This document shows positions 1-9,689 of a stretch of DNA of 64,000 bases, in pieces. The stretch is from Erwinia_E haradaeae_C (GTDB taxonomy: Bacteria; Pseudomonadota; Gammaproteobacteria; Enterobacterales; Enterobacteriaceae). The notes below the pieces were generated by a model, which did not search any database, was not told the origin of the DNA, and worked only from the letters and a program-made list of their open reading frames with translations. The position numbers were made by a program, and so were the translations under genes. The stretch covers positions 496,001 to 560,000 of the forward strand of contig NZ_LR217735.1 of the NCBI RefSeq assembly GCF_900698995.1. The letters run 5' to 3'. The first letter of the stretch is position 1. The number at the start of each line of letters is the position of its first letter.

Positions 1-516
1 ATAAACATTGATATTACGTAAATATGTTTATTGGATATATTGATAGTTTTATCAAAATTATAGAATATAAGTTTAAAATGATTCTGTATTTGACATATTA
101 AGAATATAGATAAAATCTAATGTTTTATGTAAGTGGCATTGTTTTTATCTATGCGTGTTCTTTTAATGGGATGTGTTACGCGCTGAACTTATATTTAATA
201 TATGTATGTAGTTTTATAGATGTAGTGTAATCGATATATAATATGTTATTTATAATAATATAACATCAATAATGGGCGTTTAAAAAACTTTTATAAAAAA
301 TTATAACAATTGCTTATCCTAAACATAGGTTTATTGCGTTACAAGTGTTAAATTATATTAAGAGATTTTTGTGAACATAAAGTCATTAGATACTTTAGAT
401 ACAGTTAATTTTTTATACGTATATATTTATATGCGTTCATTTTGTGAAATATTTTCAATGAAGCGCTATGTTTCATAATATAAAAATATATACGCATTTT
501 TTGATTAATAATTAAT
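1..516. other. AT-rich spacer at left edge, no gene seen
   Basis: This stretch lies downstream of fbaA. I see no reading frame of note, no tRNA and no strong hairpin. It is much richer in A and T than the neighbouring genes, like the other spacers in this window. Confidence 0.6.
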
Positions 517-1596
517 TTATAGTACGTTAATAGAATTTACATCTTTAAATGTTTGCTCTAGTCTGCTAATTATAGAAGCTTGTGAAGCGCGCAACCACTT
601 TCGTGGATCGTAAAATTTTTTATTCGGATGATCATTTCCTTCAGGGTTGCCAAGTTGTTTATTTAAGTAGTCTTTATGATCAGTATAATACTGAAGAACG
701 CCTTGCCAAGACGCCCATTGCGTATCCGTGTCGATATTTATTTTTACTACCCCAAATCGGATAGATTCTTGAATATCAACAGTAGACGACCCAGAGCCAC
801 CATGAAATACAAAATTTAGTGGATTATGCTGTAAATTGTATTTTTTTTGAATAAATTCTTGGGAATCGCGAAGAATCATTGGTTTTAATGTTACATGACC
901 AGGTTTATAAACACCATGGGTGTTACCAAATGAAGCTGCTATAGTAAAATTTGTGCTAATTTTTCTGAGCGCATTATAGGCATACTCAACATCTTCTGGG
1001 TGAGTGTATAGTGTAGAGTTATCTGTATAAGTATGATCAACCCCATCTTCTTCACCGCCAGTACATCCTAGTTCAATTTCTAAGGTCATAGAGATTTTTG
1101 ACATACGTTCTAGGTATTTACTAGAAATATTAATATTTTTTTCTAAAGTTTCTTCAGACAAATCAATCATATGAGAAGAAAATAAGGGTTTTCCAGTGCG
1201 ATTAAAATGACTCTCACCCGCTTCTAAGAGTCCATCTACCCATGGTAATAATTTTTTAGCACAGTGGTCAGTATGCAAAATAACTGGTATACCGTAGTGT
1301 TGAGCTACTAAATGTACATGATTTGCACCTGCAATAGCACCTAAAATAGCTGAACTGTGCGAGTTTTTTGATAAAAGTCCTTTTCCTGAGATAAATTTTG
1401 CGCCATTATAAGAAAACTGAATGATTACGGGAGCTTTTACTTTAGCAGCTGTTTCTAAAACTGCATTAATGGAGCATGTATCTATACAGTTAACAGCAGG
1501 TAATGCAAAGTTATTTTTTTTTGCTATTTGAAACACTGTTTGTACGTCATGACCATTGAGAACACCTGGTTTTACAAAATCCAAAATTTTATACAT
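517..1596 (-). CDS. fbaA: Fructose-bisphosphate aldolase, class II
   Basis: Cytosolic zinc aldolase that splits fructose-1,6-bisphosphate into dihydroxyacetone phosphate and glyceraldehyde-3-phosphate, and runs in reverse for gluconeogenesis. The protein follows E. coli FbaA from end to end. Visible motifs are HTDHCAKK (active-site Asp and zinc His), ELGCTGGEEDG, the zinc His in FGNTHGVYKPG and the zinc His in FVFHGGSGS. An upstream ATG at 1632 would add 12 residues, but MYKILDFVKPG matches the family start, is preceded by AGGAG at a good distance, and gives 359 residues like E. coli. It is the second gene of a pgk-fbaA pair, 91 bases after pgk and probably co-transcribed. All catalytic residues I can check are present, so it looks functional. 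Confidence 0.97.
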   Translation of the reverse strand: MYKILDFVKPGVLNGHDVQTVFQIAKKNNFALPAVNCIDTCSINAVLETAAKVKAPVIIQFSYNGAKFISGKGLLSKNSHSSAILGAIAGANHVHLVAQHYGIPVILHTDHCAKKLLPWVDGLLEAGESHFNRTGKPLFSSHMIDLSEETLEKNINISSKYLERMSKISMTLEIELGCTGGEEDGVDHTYTDNSTLYTHPEDVEYAYNALRKISTNFTIAASFGNTHGVYKPGHVTLKPMILRDSQEFIQKKYNLQHNPLNFVFHGGSGSSTVDIQESIRFGVVKINIDTDTQWASWQGVLQYYTDHKDYLNKQLGNPEGNDHPNKKFYDPRKWLRASQASIISRLEQTFKDVNSINVL

Positions 1597-1687
1597 ATTG
1601 ATTTCTCCTAGTGCATGTCTTTTTTTAAGCATTAATAATATATTTTTACCATAAGGAAGATTACAATAAATTTTTTAAGTATATGTA

Positions 1688-2863
1688 TTATCCATGAGAG
1701 AGATTATTTGCGCGTTTTTTTAAAATAGAAACTGCGGGGAGTGTTTTACCGGCCACAACTTGTAAAAATGCACCACCACCAGTTGATATGTATGAAATTT
1801 TATCTTGAATTTTAAATAAATCGATTGCTGCTAATGTGTCACCCCCGCCTGCAATAGAAAAAGCATTACTATTTGCAATAGTATGCGCAATTATTTCCGT
1901 TCCGTGGCGAAAATCAGGGTATTCAAATAAACCAATAGGACCATTCCATAGAATAGTTTTTGCACTTTTTAATAATTTAACTATTAAAAGTTCAGTTTTA
2001 TCCCCACAATCTAAAATTTCTTCGTTTTGTTTCACTTCAGAGATTTTTTTTACGACAGATATAGAATCTTTAGAGGACCCTGTTTTTACGCGAACGTCTA
2101 TAGGTATTGATATAGAAAAATTATCACGTAGTGTTTTAGCCATAGGTAGATAGTCTGGTTCATAGAGTGATTTTCCTACCTGATTATCTATAGCAATAAA
2201 CGTATTAGCGATACCTCCGCCAACAATGATAGTATCTGAAATTTTAGCTAATACGCGTAATATATCAAACTTAGTAGATATTTTAGATCCACCAATTACA
2301 GCTACCATTGGACGTGCAGGCTTTGTAAGAACTTTTTCTAAAGATTTTAGTTCTTCTAATAATAGCGGCCCTGCGCAAGACGTTAATGCAAACTGACTAA
2401 CCCCGCATGTGGATGCTTCTTCTCGATGCGCTGTACCAAAAGCATCCATCACAAATATATCGCATAGTGCAGCATATTTACGTGAAAGGTGTGGATCGTT
2501 GTTTTTTTCTCCTTTGTTAAATCGAACATTTTCTAGGACAATAATAGTTCCTTTTTTTGAATGGATACCATTCAAATAATCTGTATTAAGGGTAACCTGA
2601 TTTTTTCCGAATTCTGACTTCAGGTAGTTTACTACTGGTAGCAAAGAGAAATTCTTATCATATTTTCCTTCAGCAGGACGACCAAGATGAGAGGCAATTA
2701 TAACGTTAGCGCCTTGTTTTAATGCTAGCTGAATCGTTGGTAGTACTGCGCGAATACGCGCAGCAGATGTCACAATGCCTGACTGAATTGGTACGTTTAA
2801 ATCAGCACGTATTAAAACGCGTTTACCCATCAGATTTAGTTCATTCATGGTAATTATGGACAT
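1688..2863 (-). CDS. pgk: Phosphoglycerate kinase
   Basis: Glycolytic kinase that moves phosphate from 1,3-bisphosphoglycerate to ADP, making ATP in the cytosol. The 391 residues match E. coli Pgk (387) throughout: RADLNVP near the N-terminus, the SHLGRP substrate loop around residue 60, ENVRFNKGE, DAFGTAHR, the hinge region GGSKISTK, and the nucleotide-binding GGGDTLAAI and STGGGAFL near the C-terminus. An AGAGGT ribosome-binding site precedes the ATG. In E. coli epd comes before pgk. Here the upstream 1.1 kb has no readable epd, so pgk is now first in its transcript with fbaA behind it. Confidence 0.97.
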   Translation of the reverse strand: MSIITMNELNLMGKRVLIRADLNVPIQSGIVTSAARIRAVLPTIQLALKQGANVIIASHLGRPAEGKYDKNFSLLPVVNYLKSEFGKNQVTLNTDYLNGIHSKKGTIIVLENVRFNKGEKNNDPHLSRKYAALCDIFVMDAFGTAHREEASTCGVSQFALTSCAGPLLLEELKSLEKVLTKPARPMVAVIGGSKISTKFDILRVLAKISDTIIVGGGIANTFIAIDNQVGKSLYEPDYLPMAKTLRDNFSISIPIDVRVKTGSSKDSISVVKKISEVKQNEEILDCGDKTELLIVKLLKSAKTILWNGPIGLFEYPDFRHGTEIIAHTIANSNAFSIAGGGDTLAAIDLFKIQDKISYISTGGGAFLQVVAGKTLPAVSILKKRANNLSHG

Positions 2864-4001
2864 AAAAACCTCTGTATAATGTTAATTACATGATTATAAA
2901 TAACTATATTTGGTTAAAAAACCACTAGAGCTATTATGCAACATTATATATAAGAAATATGGTTAATTATTGTGTGATGCAGTAATAAAAAATTAGATAT
3001 AAAGAGACTTAATCGTTTTTTCAAAATAATACTGATTTTTTTTATTTTTACCATTTTTTACATGAACCTATACTCCGATTAGCAATGGGTCATCTGACTA
3101 TGCTATTTATGAGTAAATGTTATAAATTTTTAAAATAATTTCTTATCAATAGTATTGATGCTATTTTTATGATTTAAGTTGATAAAATATTACATTAATA
3201 CAATTTAAGTCTTAAATATGACATGATAAAATATTAATATATAACATAATTTATCTAATATACGATGAAGATAACTACTAATTTTTATTTTAAAAATCAT
3301 TGATTATGATAATTTATTTATAGTGCATTTAATAAATAGATCAAATCAAGAGATAGATTAGGTTTTTTTAATGTATTACTATAGTTTACAAAAAACAAAT
3401 ATTCGTAAAAAATAATCAATAATATTGATTATTTTTAAGAGGGGCATTTGATTTTTCCTGTTTTTGGTAGAATTAAACTATTGATATGTATCGATATATA
3501 TATCGATGTAGAAATTAAAAATTTCTAATAAATCTACAAGGATATAGATCTCTTTTAAGTATGTGTGCTTTTATTAGAGAAGATTTAAAGCATATTAAAA
3601 TCAGTAAGAGTATATTGTATCTTAAAAAACTCAGAATATTATTCATACTTTTGGTTTTATTTTCATTATGGATCAGATGTAATATATGGAAACATTTATT
3701 ATGTATGTTGTGATTATAACAGTAATAGTTTCATTTTAAAAATAATACATAAACATACTATTAGTATTTATTAAATTTGTACTCTGGGCTAAGATCATAT
3801 TAAGTAAGATCGATGGAATGTGTCACTTCATTAGGAGTGAGTTATAAATCTTTATAGAATAGTTTATTTTAGCATTCCAGTCTTAATATTTCTACAATTT
3901 TAATTGTACTATGCATGATTAAAAATAAAATAGAGAGAAAATTAAGATTATTTATAATTACAGATTCATTTAGATTAAGGCTATTCTGATTTATCTTATT
4001 A
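2864..4001. other. AT-rich spacer where epd would be expected
   Basis: The stretch sits between pgk and the end of tktA. In E. coli epd lies just upstream of pgk and would be about 1 kb, roughly the size of this gap. I read the minus strand for Epd motifs and found none, so if it is a relic it is eroded beyond recognition by eye. A perfect inverted repeat at 3408-3436 and an 18-bp ATCGAT-flanked palindrome at 3490-3507 lie inside. A short minus-strand frame at 3869-4060 has no support as a gene. Confidence 0.5.
3408..3436. repeat. Inverted repeat, 13-bp arms, possible terminator
   Basis: The arms are perfect and separated by 3 bases. The left arm starts with an A run and the right arm ends with a T run, the layout of a bidirectional intrinsic terminator, but the stem is almost all A-T. 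No gene ends close by, so a terminator role is only a guess. Confidence 0.4.
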
Positions 4002-6002
4002 TTAAGATAATGACAATAACTTTTTGGTTTTTGCGAGTATATTTTGAATATTAAAACCAAATAATGAAAATAATTTTACAGCTGGTCCTGATATACCAAA
4101 TGTAGTCATAGCAATAATGACACCATCAAGTCCAGTATATTTTGACCAAAAACCTTCAATACCTGCTTCAATTGCTATACGTGCCGTGATATGTTTTGGT
4201 AATACCAGTTCGCGATAATTAGATTCTTGTATATCAAAGATGTCGGTAGATGGCATAGATACGACACGTACTTTATATCCTTCTTCTGTTAACTGTCTAT
4301 AGGCCATTACCGCTAACTCTACTTCAGATCCAGTAGCTATAAAAATTATTTGTGGAGAACCAATACAATCTTTTAGTATATAACCACCGCGAAAAACATT
4401 AGATAACTGTACAGTTGTTCGTGTTTGCTGTGGTAGATTTTGACGTGATAAAATTAACGCTGTCGGTCCGTTACTACGTTCTACTGCATATTTCCATGCA
4501 ATTGCACATTCTACTTGATCACAAGGTCGCCAGGTGCTCAGATTTGGCGTTAAACGTAAGCTTGCTAATTGCTCAATAGGTTGGTGCGTTGGACCATCTT
4601 CACCTACTCCAATTGAATCATGGGTGTAAATCATAATATGTTGGATTTTCATTAATGCCGCCATACGTACGGCGTTGCGAGCGTATTCAACAAACATAAG
4701 AAATGTAGCGGTATATGGTAAAAATCCACCATGTAAAGAAATTCCATTAGCAATAGCAGTCATGCCAAATTCACGCACTCCAAAATGAATGTAATTACCT
4801 GTCAGATGTTTATTAATAGATTTTGATCCAGACCACATTGTGAGGTTACTAGGTGTAAGATCAGCAGAACCGCCGAGATATTCTGGTAATAATGGCCCAA
4901 AAGCTTCAATAGTTTTTTGAGAAGCTGCACGACCAGAAATATTACTTGGGTTATTTTGTAAGTTCTTAATAAATTCTTGTGATTTACAATTCCAATTTAC
5001 TGGTAACTTCTTATTTACTCGTCTTTTAAATTCTTTTGCTAATTCAGGAAAATCATCTGAATAAGCTAAAAATTTTTTATTCCATGCATCTTCTTTTTTT
5101 TGACCAGACTCTTTTGCATCCCAGGATTCATACATATATTGTGGTATTTTAAATGGTTTATATTTCCAATTTAATTGTCTACGAGTTAGTTCGATTTCTT
5201 CCTCTCCGATTGGCGATCCATGAACATGGTGTGTGTTACTTTTATTTGGAGAGCCAAACCCGATAATAGTTTTGCACATTAAAAGAGACGGTTGATCCTT
5301 AACTTCTCGAGCTTCTTTAATTGCCTGATGAATTATCTTGGGGTCGTGACCATCTATATTAGGTAGTACATGCCAACCATAAGATTTAAAGCGTTGCGCT
5401 GTATCATCAGTAAACCAGCCTGTGATCTTCCCATCAATGGAAATATTATTTTGGTCATAAATAACTATTAATTTTCCTAATTTTAAAGTACCTGCTAATG
5501 AACAAGATTCATGAGAAATGCCTTCCATCATACAACCATCACCCACAAAGACATAAGTATAATGGTCTACTATGTTATGATCAGGACGATTAAATTGAGC
5601 TCTTAGTGTATGCTCTGCAATTGCCATACCTATAGCATTAGCTATCCCTTGACCAAGAGGGCCAGTGGTAGTCTCCACGCCTATGGTACATCCATATTCA
5701 GGATGACCAGGAGTTTTTGAATGTACTTGACGAAAATTAGCTATCTCGCTCATTGGTAAGTTATAACCAGTAAGATGCAATAGACTATAAAGTAACATAG
5801 AAGCGTGCCCGTTAGAGAGAACAAATCGATCACGATCAACCCAGGATGGGTTACTGGGGTTATGATTTAAAAAATCACGCCATAAAACTTCTGCAATGTC
5901 AGCCATGCCCATCGGTGCGCCTGGATGGCCAGATTGAGCTTTTTGTATTGCATCTATACTTAATATACGAATAGCATTGGCCATTTCTTTACGAGAACAC
6001 AT
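4002..6002 (-). CDS. tktA: Transketolase
   Basis: Thiamine-diphosphate enzyme of the pentose phosphate pathway that moves two-carbon units between sugar phosphates. It links glycolysis to ribose-5-phosphate and erythrose-4-phosphate supply. The 666 residues match E. coli TktA (663). Visible are SGHPGAPMGMA at the N-terminus, LSNGHASML, the ThDP site GDGCMMEG followed about 30 residues later by an Asn-containing YDQNNISIDG, the central GVREFGMTAIANG and YTHDSIGVGEDGPTHQ, and the C-terminal FIATGSEVELA. The start has a GGGGTAAG stretch in front of the ATG. It stands alone with spacers on both sides. An 8-bp-arm hairpin at 3991-4010 overlaps its stop codon but has no T run. Confidence 0.96.
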   Translation of the reverse strand: MCSRKEMANAIRILSIDAIQKAQSGHPGAPMGMADIAEVLWRDFLNHNPSNPSWVDRDRFVLSNGHASMLLYSLLHLTGYNLPMSEIANFRQVHSKTPGHPEYGCTIGVETTTGPLGQGIANAIGMAIAEHTLRAQFNRPDHNIVDHYTYVFVGDGCMMEGISHESCSLAGTLKLGKLIVIYDQNNISIDGKITGWFTDDTAQRFKSYGWHVLPNIDGHDPKIIHQAIKEAREVKDQPSLLMCKTIIGFGSPNKSNTHHVHGSPIGEEEIELTRRQLNWKYKPFKIPQYMYESWDAKESGQKKEDAWNKKFLAYSDDFPELAKEFKRRVNKKLPVNWNCKSQEFIKNLQNNPSNISGRAASQKTIEAFGPLLPEYLGGSADLTPSNLTMWSGSKSINKHLTGNYIHFGVREFGMTAIANGISLHGGFLPYTATFLMFVEYARNAVRMAALMKIQHIMIYTHDSIGVGEDGPTHQPIEQLASLRLTPNLSTWRPCDQVECAIAWKYAVERSNGPTALILSRQNLPQQTRTTVQLSNVFRGGYILKDCIGSPQIIFIATGSEVELAVMAYRQLTEEGYKVRVVSMPSTDIFDIQESNYRELVLPKHITARIAIEAGIEGFWSKYTGLDGVIIAMTTFGISGPAVKLFSLFGFNIQNILAKTKKLLSLS

Positions 6003-6869
6003 TCTTACCCCAAATTACATTGAATATTATTTAGCACTGAAATTGATTGTGTATACTGCATAGATTACAGAAAGTTAACAACTAGAATAACTAAAAAAAA
6101 CATAAAAAGAAACATGTAAAATATTAAGAATATAATAGATTTAATGATATTGCAATCTACCATCAATAGTATCAGTAAATTATTGTTACATACATGAATT
6201 TAGGATATATTTTTATCTATAAAATTTCACTTTATCCACGAATATTTTTAGTATTGTACATACAATAGATAAATTCTTTTAATCAAAAAAAAAGATCTAT
6301 TTTATTTAAAATATTAATTACTAAATAATATTTATGTTATCTTAAAATAGATTGTTTAATTGGCTTAATTAGACTCTTAAATACTATTGTCTGTTTTTGT
6401 AAAATAATCCAATATAAGCATAAATATTTTTAAAAACATACGTGTATTTACTTCTAGTATAAAATAATTATTTTTTGCTAATATTCTGGTTCTAATAATT
6501 GCAGGATAGCAAAATGATAGTTAGGATCTTCCTTAAATATCATAAACTTTTCTTAAGATGATCAATGACAATTGACGTATTACGCAGTAATAATATTTTT
6601 ATTTTTACAAAATATTTGGAAATTTTATATATTTATTTTTGTTTGTATGTATATAACATGTAGCATATCTGTAATATAAGTACTGTGATGCACAATAAAA
6701 CTCTTAATTAATTAATCTTTATATTATTAGTAATATTATATATAGTATAATTTTCATATAGTAATATTACTAATATATTATTATAAGTTAATTATTTTAG
6801 AGAAAATAGCATTATCACTTTTTTAAAAAAGTGCATTTTTCTATTAGCTTAATTATAGAAAGGTTTGGC
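6003..6869. other. AT-rich spacer between tktA and murB
   Basis: This divergent spacer must hold the promoters of tktA and murB, although I cannot point to convincing boxes. It contains several TAGTAATATTACTA-type palindromes around 6731-6780. A perfect 18-bp palindrome at 6816-6833, of the form CAC-T6-A6-GTG, ends 36 bases before the murB start. No gene remnant was recognised. Confidence 0.5.
6816..6833. repeat. 18-bp palindrome upstream of murB
   Basis: The sequence is CAC, six T, six A, GTG, perfectly self-complementary, followed by CATTTTT. It lies in the presumed leader of murB-birA. It could be a weak hairpin in the mRNA or a chance tract in AT-rich DNA. Confidence 0.4.
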
Positions 6870-7910
6870 ATGTTTTTTCAAAAAGCTTCACTAAAACCTT
6901 GGAATACATTCGGTATTGATGTTTATGCTAATAACGTAACTATTGTGCATAACGTAAGTTCTTTTTTGTGTAATAGTATGGAAAATAGCGTCAGACCAAA
7001 TGAGCCTATATTGCTTTTAGGTGAAGGGAGTAATGTACTTTTTTTACAGGATTTTCAAGGAAAAGTTTTCATTAACCGTATAAAAGGTATCAGTTTTACA
7101 GAAACAACTAACACATGGTTACTACATGTGGGGGCCGGAGAAAACTGGCACCAACTAGTTAAAACAACGTTATATAAAGGTTTAGCTGGGTTAGAAAATT
7201 TAGCACTGATTCCAGGTTGTGTGGGTTCGGCGCCAATTCAAAATATTGGCGCTTATGGTGTTGAATTAAAACAAGTTTGTGAATATGTAGATATTATCTT
7301 TTTAAATGATGGATCACATCAACGACTGAAGGCTACTGAGTGCTGTTTTGGATATCGTGACAGTGTTTTTAAGCATCGCTATAAAAATCGCTATGCTATT
7401 ACTGCTGTGGGTTTTAGGTTAATAAAACAGTGGCAGCCTGTATTAAGCCATGGTGCATTAAAAATGCTTAATCCAAAAACAGTCACACCGATGCAGATTT
7501 TTCATACTGTTTGTAAAATACGCCGCAGTAAGATACCTAATCCAAAATATGTGGGTAATGCTGGTAGTTTTTTTAAAAATCCTCTAGTAACATCTCCGAC
7601 TGCTTGCGATTTATTAACACTATATCCAAAAATACCATACCGCTTAAGACATAATGGTGATGTAGTTCTATCAGCTGCTGGATTAATCGATCAATGTGAA
7701 CTCAAAGGGTATCGCATTGGTGGTGCAGCTGTTCATGATCAGCAAGCGCTGATTCTTATTAACACTGGAACCGCCAGTAGTCAAGATATTGTGAACTTAG
7801 CTCGTATTATTCGTCGACGTGTAGGGGAAAAGTTTAATATTTGGTTAGAGCCAGAGGTTTGTTTTATCTCCGCTCAAGGAAAAATAGATTCTGTAGAGGT
7901 AATTACATGA
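6870..7910 (+). CDS. murB: UDP-N-acetylenolpyruvoylglucosamine reductase
   Basis: FAD/NADPH enzyme that makes UDP-N-acetylmuramate, the second committed step of peptidoglycan synthesis in the cytosol. The protein matches E. coli MurB (342 residues): SLKPWNTFGID at the start, FAD-binding GEGSNVLF and PGCVGSAPIQNIGAYG, YRDSVFK, the catalytic Ser in GNAGSFFKNP and the catalytic Glu in WLEPEV. I chose the ATG at 6870 (346 residues) over the one at 6831 because it fits the family start and has AAAGG seven bases upstream. Its TGA stop overlaps the birA start as ATGA, so the two genes are translationally coupled. The protein ends exactly where E. coli MurB ends, which shows that TGA is still a stop codon here. 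Confidence 0.96.
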   Translation: MFFQKASLKPWNTFGIDVYANNVTIVHNVSSFLCNSMENSVRPNEPILLLGEGSNVLFLQDFQGKVFINRIKGISFTETTNTWLLHVGAGENWHQLVKTTLYKGLAGLENLALIPGCVGSAPIQNIGAYGVELKQVCEYVDIIFLNDGSHQRLKATECCFGYRDSVFKHRYKNRYAITAVGFRLIKQWQPVLSHGALKMLNPKTVTPMQIFHTVCKIRRSKIPNPKYVGNAGSFFKNPLVTSPTACDLLTLYPKIPYRLRHNGDVVLSAAGLIDQCELKGYRIGGAAVHDQQALILINTGTASSQDIVNLARIIRRRVGEKFNIWLEPEVCFISAQGKIDSVEVIT

Positions 7911-8794
7911 AAGATGGCACTTTACCAATCAAGTTAATTAAAATTTTATCAGATGGTAAAGTGTATTCAAAAATCCAGCTTGCCTATTATGTGGGTATAA
8001 GCTGCTCGGAGGTTCCATACCTTATAGCAATGTTACGAGAGTGGAATATTCATATTTGTATATTAGATAATGAATATTATAGATTGGCATGTTCAATGCA
8101 ACTTTTAAATGAACAAAAAATTAATAAAGAGTTACTAGGTGGTTGTTTATCAGTTATACCGGTTGTTAACTCAACTAATCAATATCTATTAGATACTGTA
8201 TCTGATTTAAAATCAGGTGATACTTGTGCGGCTGAATACCAAAAGAATGGTCGAGGAAAACACGGAGCTCAATGGTTTTCACCTTTTGGATCTAATTTAT
8301 ATTTTTCAATGTACTGGCGTTTAGATCAGAGTTCAATAGCCCCAGCAATAGGTTTAAGTCGATTGATTAGCATTGTTATCGCAAAGATTCTTCGGCAAAA
8401 AGGTGTGTTAGATATTCAGGTAAAATGGCCTAATGATATTTATCTGTATGATCGTAAATTAGCTGGGATTTTAGTAGAAATTAAAACTAAAAATGAAAAT
8501 GTGTTAGATGTAGTAATAGGTGCGGGTATTAATCTATCAATGAAAAAACTAGCAAATAGTATTTTAATTGCAGACAGCTGGATAGATTTACAAGAAACGG
8601 GAATATCTATAGATAAAAACTCCTTATTAGTGAGTATTCTGAATACTATGTATATAGCGTTAACAAAATTTGAACAATATGGGATGATTATGGGTTATGA
8701 GTCTGTTCTGTATATGGATAATTACATTAATGATTTTTTAGCGCACATTAAAAGTGATTACAAGCCACATAATATTATCCGCTCGCTTGAATAG
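7907..8794 (+). CDS. birA: Biotin-protein ligase, C-terminally truncated
   Basis: BirA activates biotin to biotinyl-AMP and attaches it to the lysine of AccB; in E. coli it also represses the biotin operon. The frame from ATG 7907 gives 295 residues against 321 in E. coli. The N-terminal helix-turn-helix is present but diverged. The catalytic core is clear: STNQYLLD, AEYQKNGRGKHG, WFSPFGSNLYFSMYW, KWPNDIYLYDRKLAGILVE and VIGAGINLS. The biotin loop, GRGRRGRKW in E. coli, reads GRGKHGAQW here. The small C-terminal domain is missing: a TAG stops the frame at 8794, and relics of that domain follow in the next 86 bases. Overlaps murB by 4 bases. Probably still needed because accB is intact, but activity is uncertain. 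Confidence 0.88.
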   Translation: MKDGTLPIKLIKILSDGKVYSKIQLAYYVGISCSEVPYLIAMLREWNIHICILDNEYYRLACSMQLLNEQKINKELLGGCLSVIPVVNSTNQYLLDTVSDLKSGDTCAAEYQKNGRGKHGAQWFSPFGSNLYFSMYWRLDQSSIAPAIGLSRLISIVIAKILRQKGVLDIQVKWPNDIYLYDRKLAGILVEIKTKNENVLDVVIGAGINLSMKKLANSILIADSWIDLQETGISIDKNSLLVSILNTMYIALTKFEQYGMIMGYESVLYMDNYINDFLAHIKSDYKPHNIIRSLE

Positions 8795-8880
8795 AATAAG
8801 TTAGATATAAATATTATTATTTAATTTTAGCAGAATCATATAGATATTTTATGGGAAGCTTGATATTGAATTCTGTTTAG
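8795..8880 (+). pseudogene. birA: Decayed 3' end of birA (C-terminal domain relic)
   Basis: After the birA stop, conceptual translation in shifted frames gives pieces resembling the end of E. coli BirA. A LLFNFSRII piece with interrupting stops lies where ALLLEQDGII belongs. A frame ending LAESYR then YFMGSLILNSV and a TAG matches LLEQ..KPWMGGEISLRSAEK. Counting from ATG 7907 to this TAG gives about 974 bases, close to the 966 of E. coli birA. So the C-terminal domain was recently present and is now broken by frameshift and nonsense changes. Confidence 0.6.
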
Positions 8881-9689
8881 CTTTTTTTTTAAAAAAGCGT
8901 TTATAGCTCTGATAACTATCTTATGCGTTATATATTAAAAAATTTAGTTTATATAAAAGTGAATGAGTCACTAATAAAATTTTTTTATATTTCATACCAT
9001 ATTTTTATATTAAGGATATAGATTCTTTGTCCATTTGTCTACTTCAAGGATTATTTTTGCTTCTTTATAGTATTGCAAATTTTATTTTTGTTAATTTTTT
9101 GATTATCAAATAAATCATTTTACTTAAAGAGTGCTTTTGTACGTAGTACACTACGTATACCTTTTAATTGTAATATACTATAATAACAACATATATGGTT
9201 AATATATGGAAAATAAAAATAATTTAATTATTATTATTTACAGTATTTTAGCCATTATAAGCTCTTTTAAAAATATATAGTGTTAAACAAATCAACTGAT
9301 GTTGACGTATCTACATGAGGTCTCTGTTGATTATTCTGATTTTGGAATAATTTTTATAAAAAAATTAAAAATAAACGCCTATCTATATATATTTATATAT
9401 CAGTATATAATAAAGCATGAAAAAATTTGAATTATATATTTTCATTATTTTGCATAATCATATGATATATTATCATTCTATTATTTGTTAATATAATTAA
9501 ATATAATATTATAAATATTTATTTATATTTCTTAATGTAATTGTAGTTTTTTAAGAAATGCCTTTTTATTTAGTCTGAAAAATATTAATGTTAGTTGAAA
9601 ACTATAATTATAATTATACAAAACTATAATTATAAAATAAATTTAATAAGATTAAAGTGGCTAAAACTAATAAAAAATATCTTTTTATT
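8881..9689. other. AT-rich spacer between birA and the mre remnants
   Basis: It begins with a T9-A6 tract that can fold as a GC-T6/A6-GC hairpin at 8880-8898, possibly serving as the end of the murB-birA transcript. In E. coli, maf (yhdE) and rng follow mreD on the minus strand. I looked for both and could not recognise them. No gene seen. Confidence 0.45.

Noticed and set aside
2864..4001. epd pseudogene between pgk and tktA
   Set aside because: Gap size fits, but no Epd motif could be read in any minus-strand frame.
3869..4060. A 63-residue minus-strand ORF overlapping the end of tktA
   Set aside because: Low complexity, overlaps a certain gene in another frame.
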